Assembly: GCA_009780795.1 (NCBI GenBank)
Contig: WQZJ01000042.1
Location: forward strand, 1 to 9,830
Reading direction: 5' to 3'
Origin: Methanomassiliicoccaceae archaeon
Lineage (GTDB): Archaea; Thermoplasmatota; Thermoplasmata; Methanomassiliicoccales; Methanomethylophilaceae
Length of the DNA: 9,830 nt
Below the pieces are notes generated by a model. It saw only the letters and a list, made by a program, of their open reading frames with translations, did not search any database and was not told the DNA's origin. The number at the start of each line of letters is the position of its first letter. The stretch's first letter is position 1. The position numbers and the translations under genes were made by a program. This document shows positions 6,672-9,830 of the stretch, piece after piece.

Positions 6672-6682
6672 TGACATACTTG

Positions 6683-8116
6683 CTATACCTCCTTTTTGCC
6701 CAACTTATGTACATTTAATAGATCCTTAGGCGTCACAAGTGTGAGTCTGTTGTTCCGTTCCGCTTCTTCTTTTAAACCAGAAGTGAATCCAGATTTTGAG
6801 AATATGTAGTAATATATGTCATTCTCAGCGAACATCGCCGCCTTTTCCTTAAGATCTTTGTAAACATCCGACCCCGTTTCTTTGTTCTTCCATTTGCATT
6901 CGCCCAGTATCAGTTTTCCGTCTTTGGATGAGGCGACGATGTCTATCTCCGTTTCCTTTTTTGTTATCGGGTTGCCTCCCCACCATCCGCCGATGGAATT
7001 GAACGTGAACGGTAACCGGTCTTTGGCATTGAGTCTCAGAAGATACTGCTTGCAGGCAGTTTCGAAAACAGGTCCCATGAAATCCGGGACGAACTGTTTG
7101 ACTCTTTTCTCATAGATGTGTTCGTTACCGTTCTCTATCATGGTCACCGTATCTGGAACGAAACGGTGCCAGAAACGGTACATATTGTCCCTGATACGGT
7201 ATATGCCGCTGCGTTCGTTCTTCGCGAACATCGGCAATTCCTTTTCGAGAATCTTAAGGTTCATCAGATTTCTAATGTATTTTGCAACTTTGCTGTCTTC
7301 TTCCTTTACTTTGGCGGAGATCTCGCTGAGTTTCGTGGCACCGTTCGCTATGGTCGTTATTATTGCGTTGTACAATGCCGGCTCACGGAGTTCCTGTTTC
7401 AGAAGGTTATGCGGCTCTTCGTAGAGGAAACCTTCTTTCGTGAAGAATGCCTTCCCTATTCCTTTCTCCACCGATGGTTCTCTTGATATCACTTTGAGAT
7501 ACAAGGGTATGCCTCCCGTGACGGCATATCCGAGGAGCTTGTCATCAATGCTTGCGTTCCCGAAGAATTCGGCACTGTCGTAATAGTCGAGAGGTTCGAT
7601 CCTGTATTGCGCAGTACGTCTTCCGTACAACGGACTTTGATAGCCGAGTACCTGGTTTTCCATGAACGACATGGACGAACCGCACAGTATCAACATCATG
7701 TCCGTTCTCTGAAGAAAAAGGTCTATGTGTCTTTGCAACTCCGAAGAGATGGCGGGATTCGCCTTAGCAAGGTAAGGATATTCATCGATCGCCAAGATCA
7801 ATTTTTCATTTTTTGCCTGCTTTGCGATATGGTCGAACGCGCCCTCCCATGTAGGAAAACTCTTGAAGGATGATAATTCCGGATAAGTTTCGAATATACT
7901 TTGGGAGAATTTCTCCAAATTGACAATATCTGTGTTCTCGGTGGCGGTGAATCTTATTGCCTTTCTGTTGTTGCGTTCTATGAACTCATTGATAAGGCTT
8001 GTTTTTCCCACACGCCGGCGGCCGTATATCACTGCAAATGTGAATTCGTTGTATCCGTAAAGTTCCTCAAGTGACCTGAGTTCTCGCATCCTACCCTCGT
8101 CGAAGAATCTTTTCAT
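6683..8116 (-). CDS. archaeal-type ATPase with DUF234-like nuclease-fold tail
   Basis: Predicted cytoplasmic STAND/AAA-type ATPase of the archaeal ATPase_2 family, role unknown. The start is taken as ATG 8114-8116 (477 residues) because GGTGAT, a perfect match to the 16S anti-Shine-Dalgarno, lies 4 nt before it; an in-frame GTG at 8123-8125 would add three residues but is part of that site. In the 480-residue numbering Walker A GRRRVGKT is 35-42, Walker B LILAIDEYPYL 109-119 and a sensor-like CGSS 148-151. A winged-helix-like middle part (about 250-300) is followed by a C-terminal EIDIVA (393-398) and ECKW (409-412), the D...E-x-K pattern of a PD-(D/E)XK-like domain. The stop is TAG. If the host decodes UAG as pyrrolysine, readthrough would add only about 10 residues before TGA inside the tRNA gene. 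The gene is more AT-rich than its neighbours and lies between two copies of the tRNA-Leu end, which suggests transfer. Confidence 0.9.
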   Translation of the reverse strand: MKRFFDEGRMRELRSLEELYGYNEFTFAVIYGRRRVGKTSLINEFIERNNRKAIRFTATENTDIVNLEKFSQSIFETYPELSSFKSFPTWEGAFDHIAKQAKNEKLILAIDEYPYLAKANPAISSELQRHIDLFLQRTDMMLILCGSSMSFMENQVLGYQSPLYGRRTAQYRIEPLDYYDSAEFFGNASIDDKLLGYAVTGGIPLYLKVISREPSVEKGIGKAFFTKEGFLYEEPHNLLKQELREPALYNAIITTIANGATKLSEISAKVKEEDSKVAKYIRNLMNLKILEKELPMFAKNERSGIYRIRDNMYRFWHRFVPDTVTMIENGNEHIYEKRVKQFVPDFMGPVFETACKQYLLRLNAKDRLPFTFNSIGGWWGGNPITKKETEIDIVASSKDGKLILGECKWKNKETGSDVYKDLKEKAAMFAENDIYYYIFSKSGFTSGLKEEAERNNRLTLVTPKDLLNVHKLGKKEV

Positions 8117-8139
8117 TGATATCACCGATATTTAAAGTT

Positions 8140-8180
8140 CCTAACTCTTAATTCCCTAACTCGTGAGTAAGGTATATACT
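8140..8180 (-). promoter_or_regulatory. promoter with direct repeat before the island ATPase
   Basis: On the minus strand a TATA-like AGTATATACC (8171-8180) predicts transcription start near 8150 and a leader of about 35 nt ending in the GGTGAT ribosome binding site. Between box and gene, GAGTTAGG occurs twice in the same orientation (8155-8162 and 8140-8147), 15 bp apart. Repeats at the transcription start would suit a repressor, perhaps the product itself. The TTTAAATA at 8129-8136 is too close to the ATG to be the main box. Confidence 0.4.
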
Positions 8181-8257
8181 TTTCGTTCAAAACGGAATAA
8201 GGAAAAATCGAAACACTGAGGGCATTTTCCGTCCGAGCCAGTTCGAAAGACGTTGCA

Positions 8258-8275
8258 AAATCCCTTCCCCCGCAC
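8258..8275. repeat. putative right attachment site: second copy of the tRNA-Leu end
   Basis: An exact 18-bp copy of the tRNA-Leu 3' end, without a tRNA around it: the bases to the left do not form T, anticodon or D arms, although GTTCGA at 8241-8246 may be a faint trace. A 9-bp direct repeat CAAAATCCC (8256-8264 and 8277-8285) overlaps it and could be a recombinase core or arm site. Confidence 0.75.
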
Positions 8276-8286
8276 TCAAAATCCCG

Positions 8287-8331
8287 ACAGATATCTGTTT
8301 TTCGAAGTGTTGTCTGCTTAAATTCTTAAGC
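8287..8331. promoter_or_regulatory. two palindromes upstream of the nucleotidyltransferase gene
   Basis: ACAGATATCTGT (8287-8298) is a perfect 12-bp palindrome, and GCTTAA-ATTC-TTAAGC (8316-8331) is a perfect 6-bp inverted repeat. Both lie before the TATA-like element at 8354, about 55-100 bp upstream of the MNT start, and could bind a dimeric regulator. The first is followed by TTTTT and could instead be a weak terminator. Confidence 0.35.
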
Positions 8332-8353
8332 CAAAATAAAAGAAATACGGCAT

Positions 8354-8361
8354 CCTTAAAT
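8354..8361 (+). promoter_or_regulatory. TATA box of the MNT/HEPN operon
   Basis: CCTTAAAT is 24-31 nt before the ATG at 8385, which puts the expected transcription start at the ATG itself. No ribosome binding site precedes that ATG, so a leaderless message is likely. Confidence 0.45.
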
Positions 8362-8384
8362 GCGCGATATCATATTGAAGTATC

Positions 8385-8699
8385 ATGTTCAACTATGGTC
8401 TGGTCGACCAGGTGGTGAAAAAAATAGCGGAGGAATTCAATCCCGAAAAGATGATAATCTTCGGGTCGGCCGCAAAAGGTGAGGCCGATGACCAAAGCGA
8501 CCTGGACATCCTCGTGGTCATGGACACCGAACTCTCTTACTACCGACGCGCACCTGAGGTGAGAAGAAAATTACTCGGGATACCTCTTGCCATGGACATA
8601 TTGGTGATCACTCCGGAAGAATTTTCCGCATACAAGGATAATGACGGGTCCTTCATCAAAGATATTATGAGAACCGGGAAGGTAGCATATGAGTCCTGA
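8385..8699 (+). CDS. minimal nucleotidyltransferase (MNT), antitoxin-type
   Basis: 104 residues, typical for stand-alone MNT proteins of the DNA polymerase beta superfamily. The motif GSAAKGEADDQSDLDILV (27-44) holds the GS pair and the metal ligands Asp39 and Asp41; a third Asp stands at 71 in MDILVIT, so the active site looks complete. In MNT-HEPN pairs such as MntA-HepT the nucleotidyltransferase AMPylates the HEPN partner and keeps it inactive. Here the downstream reading frame, overlapping by 11 bp, is a HEPN domain, but it is broken. The message is probably leaderless. An MNT left with a decayed partner may be on its way out, or may act on other HEPN proteins in the cell. The family assignment is firm; the role is inferred from characterised pairs. 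Confidence 0.93.
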   Translation: MFNYGLVDQVVKKIAEEFNPEKMIIFGSAAKGEADDQSDLDILVVMDTELSYYRRAPEVRRKLLGIPLAMDILVITPEEFSAYKDNDGSFIKDIMRTGKVAYES

Positions 8700-9069
8700 A
8701 TCAAAAGACTACCTCGAAAAGGCCTCTGTGGACTTGGAACTTATCATGCTGAATGAGATCTAATCATTACAAACCGTATGGAGGAATATGCTTCCACTGT
8801 CAGCAGTATCTTGAAAAACTGCTGAAAGCCAAGCTTCTTGAGCATGGTATCGTTCCTCAAGGACTCATGATCTTGTTAAACTGGTCGAAATGTTACCTCA
8901 TTCGGAGATCTGTGAAAAGATAGCGAAAAGAGTTACCTTGTTTCAAACATACGGAGTGGAGATAAGATATCCTTCATTGATCCCCACATCCGCAATAAGT
9001 GAAGAAGAGGCCATAGAAGCATATGATAGTGCTTTAGAGATCGCTACAATGATACATGACGAATTGTGA
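8689..9069 (+). pseudogene. HEPN-domain protein, disrupted by two frameshifts
   Basis: The ATG at 8689 follows GGAAGG (8677-8682), a ribosome-binding-like site, and overlaps the MNT gene by 11 bp. The frame reads 24 codons (MSPESKDYLEKASVDLELIM...) to TAA 8761-8763. The HEPN sequence then continues in the +1 frame, HYKPYGGICFHCQQYLEKLL and on to about 8860. It returns to the first frame at 8863 with THDLVKLVEMLP and runs to TGA 9067-9069, which carries RYPSLIPTS. The FHCQQ..E..LKA, THDL and RYP landmarks are those of the HEPN family (PF05168 type). Restored, it would have about 126 residues. I see no R-x(4-6)-H RNase motif in the restored chain, so it may belong to the non-nuclease HEPN class. 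The two shifts compensate, which suits a real pseudogene or two homonucleotide-scale sequencing errors. Confidence 0.85.
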
Positions 9070-9506
9070 CATCATAGCAACGCAAAAAATACGCCTGATA
9101 CTTCAATGATCGAAGAATGAACCGACATAATATTCGTATTCAGTAAGTTAGCATTGCTTAACTTTAAGCCTGGAGCAGAATATGACTTAGTACTCACCTG
9201 CGCCGACGCGACGGAACGCTCATGGCAGCGAAGGACGGTTCTCGGAACGCGAGTATTGTTCTCAGTGAATGTGAAGGAACGATCTCCCGACAACCAATTT
9301 TATAATGCCGACAATATACACGGCCGTGGATCAGACAGCGGACGAACAGCCGTCCGAGGAGAGGATAAGGGAGGTCTCGTACTCTGTCATACGTTCGCTG
9401 ATGACGGCTCCTGATGATAAACATAACGAATCGCTAAACATCCCTTGTCGCATCCTGACAACCGTATTCGTCTCTATGCATATATCTCGCCTCATACAAC
9501 AGACTG
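9070..9506. other. about 430 bp without a convincing gene
   Basis: No complete gene is recognised. A + strand frame from TTG 9154 to 9414 (LNFKPGAEYDLVLTCADATE...) has no family I know. A second + strand frame from ATG 9305 begins MPTIYTAVDQTADEQPSEER and for about 40 codons has the codon style of the local genes, but it then runs on into the RNase P RNA, so as a whole it cannot be a normal gene. The stretch may be a decayed gene with frameshifts. No tRNA or long inverted repeat is seen. Confidence 0.4.
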
Positions 9507-9513
9507 AAATATC
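9507..9513 (+). promoter_or_regulatory. possible TATA box of the RNase P RNA gene
   Basis: AAATATC lies about 25 nt before the estimated 5' end of the RNA near 9535. A second candidate, GCATATAT at about 9479-9486, would give a start nearer 9508 and a 5' extension. Neither can be preferred with certainty. Confidence 0.35.
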
Positions 9514-9534
9514 AGTATCTTCTAATCGCATTGC

Positions 9535-9830
9535 TAGGAGAGGGAGGGCGACCGACGGTAAGGCCTTTGGCCTGGCTGAGGAAGGTCCCTCCTCCAACGG
9601 GCAAGATGGGCTGAGAAATTCAGCAGGGCGAGAGTCTTGGCAAGGGCCCAGAAACGACACGGACCCGGTAAACAGAATGATCCGCCAGGCGGTGACGTTC
9701 CCGGGGATTCGGTGAAACGGCGACACCCCATCGGAGCAAGTCCATACAGCCGGTATGACCGCCCGTGGACCGGCGGGTAGGGCGCGTTAGTTGAATGTCG
9801 CCTGAAACAGAAGGGGGCCTACTACCCTCA
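9535..9830 (+). ncRNA. rnpB: RNase P RNA, archaeal type A-like, 3' end cut by the window
   Basis: Catalytic RNA of the ribonucleoprotein that removes tRNA 5' leaders. The conserved blocks appear in order: CR-I GAGGAAGGTCCC (9578-9589), GGTGAAACGG (9711-9720), the CR-IV-like GGAGCAAGTCCATACAG (9733-9749), and CR-V ACAGAA (9807-9812) followed by GGCCTA (9816-9821). A small hairpin GGCC-TTT-GGCC near 9562-9572 fits P3. GAGGG near 9540-9544 can pair with CCCTC at 9825-9829 as the beginning of P1, so the 3' strand of P1 continues a few bases past the window. The 5' end is estimated. CR-I has G where the usual sequence has the third A of GAGGAAAG. Confidence 0.93.

Larger units (their letters stand above)
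6670..8275. mobile_element. putative small integrated element at tRNA-Leu, without integrase
   Basis: The 1.6 kb between the two 18-bp tRNA-end repeats carries one gene, an ATPase on the minus strand, plus its promoter region. The segment is more AT-rich by eye than hppA or dys, and its gene ends in TAG, unlike every other gene here. Direct duplication of a tRNA 3' end is the classical product of tyrosine-recombinase integration at tRNA genes. No recombinase is encoded inside, so the element is either a decayed remnant or one moved by an enzyme encoded elsewhere. Its true right limit could also be further out, as the MNT/HEPN region beyond is accessory too. Confidence 0.5.

Noticed and set aside
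6258..6674. + strand open frame covering the dehydrogenase 3' end and the tRNA
   Set aside because: It is out of frame with the clear family protein and runs through the tRNA-Leu gene.
8230..8278. A second tRNA-Leu gene at the 18-bp repeat
   Set aside because: Only the 3' end is present; there is no 5' acceptor strand, D arm or anticodon arm upstream.
8689..9069. Programmed frameshifting in the HEPN gene
   Set aside because: Two shifts in opposite directions would be needed and I see no slippery run with a downstream structure at either point; decay or sequencing error is simpler.
9399..9462. C/D box small RNA suggested by TGATGA and CTGA motifs
   Set aside because: The internal D' and C' boxes and the guide spacings are missing, and such short motifs occur by chance.
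6670..9535. Insertion sequence or transposase
   Set aside because: No transposase-like frame, terminal inverted repeats or target duplication of IS type is visible; the tRNA-end duplication points to site-specific integration instead.
9331..9726. 131-codon open frame on the - strand near the right end
   Set aside because: Most of it overlaps the RNase P RNA on the opposite strand and its translation resembles no protein family I know.

Overview
The window looks archaeal, most likely a euryarchaeon of the Thermoplasmata side and possibly a Methanomassiliicoccales-type methanogen; the lineage is an inference. The domain-level evidence is strong. There is an archaeal-type deoxyhypusine synthase (eIF5A hypusination), an archaeal-style RNase P RNA at the right edge, archaeal AAA/STAND-like ATPases with DUF4143 and DUF234-like tails, and TATA boxes about 25-30 nt upstream of the tRNA gene and several starts. 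Shine-Dalgarno-like sites of the GGTGAT/GAGG type also occur. Coding GC is moderate with G/C-rich third positions in the core genes; two accessory stretches look more AT-rich by eye.

Layout, left to right. Positions 1-226 hold the tail of an unknown + strand gene and a weak small ORF. A DUF4143 ATPase (174-1439, -) has a TATA box directly before its start and, just upstream of that box, a tandem array of 23-bp repeats (1472-1556). Next come a terminator and the membrane proton-pumping pyrophosphatase hppA (1623-3797, -), then a Cys-rich protein resembling the N-terminal part of MetV/MTHFR-C-type proteins (3953-4483, -). Divergent from it is a two-gene + strand operon: deoxyhypusine synthase (4589-5521) and, overlapping by 4 bp, an isocitrate/isopropylmalate dehydrogenase-family protein (5518-6525) that appears to lack the usual substrate-binding arginines and the catalytic Lys and Tyr. 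A tRNA-Leu(GAG) gene follows (6585-6671).

From the tRNA to the RNase P RNA (about 6670-9535) the window looks like an accessory island. The last 18 bp of the tRNA-Leu gene, running into its CCA end, are repeated exactly at 8258-8275. The two copies bracket a single ATPase gene (6683-8116, -) that is AT-richer and is the only gene here ending in TAG. This is the arrangement left by integration at a tRNA gene, but no integrase is present. Beyond the second repeat lies a MNT/HEPN pair in which the nucleotidyltransferase (8385-8699) is intact and the HEPN partner (8689-9069) is broken by two compensating frameshifts. About 430 bp without a convincing gene follow, and then the RNase P RNA (about 9535 to beyond the window end).

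The items most worth following are the integrase-less ATPase island at tRNA-Leu, the active-site-stripped dehydrogenase homologue coupled to deoxyhypusine synthase, and the 23-bp repeat array in front of the DUF4143 ATPase. All alignments to families were made from memory of their motifs, without database searches.
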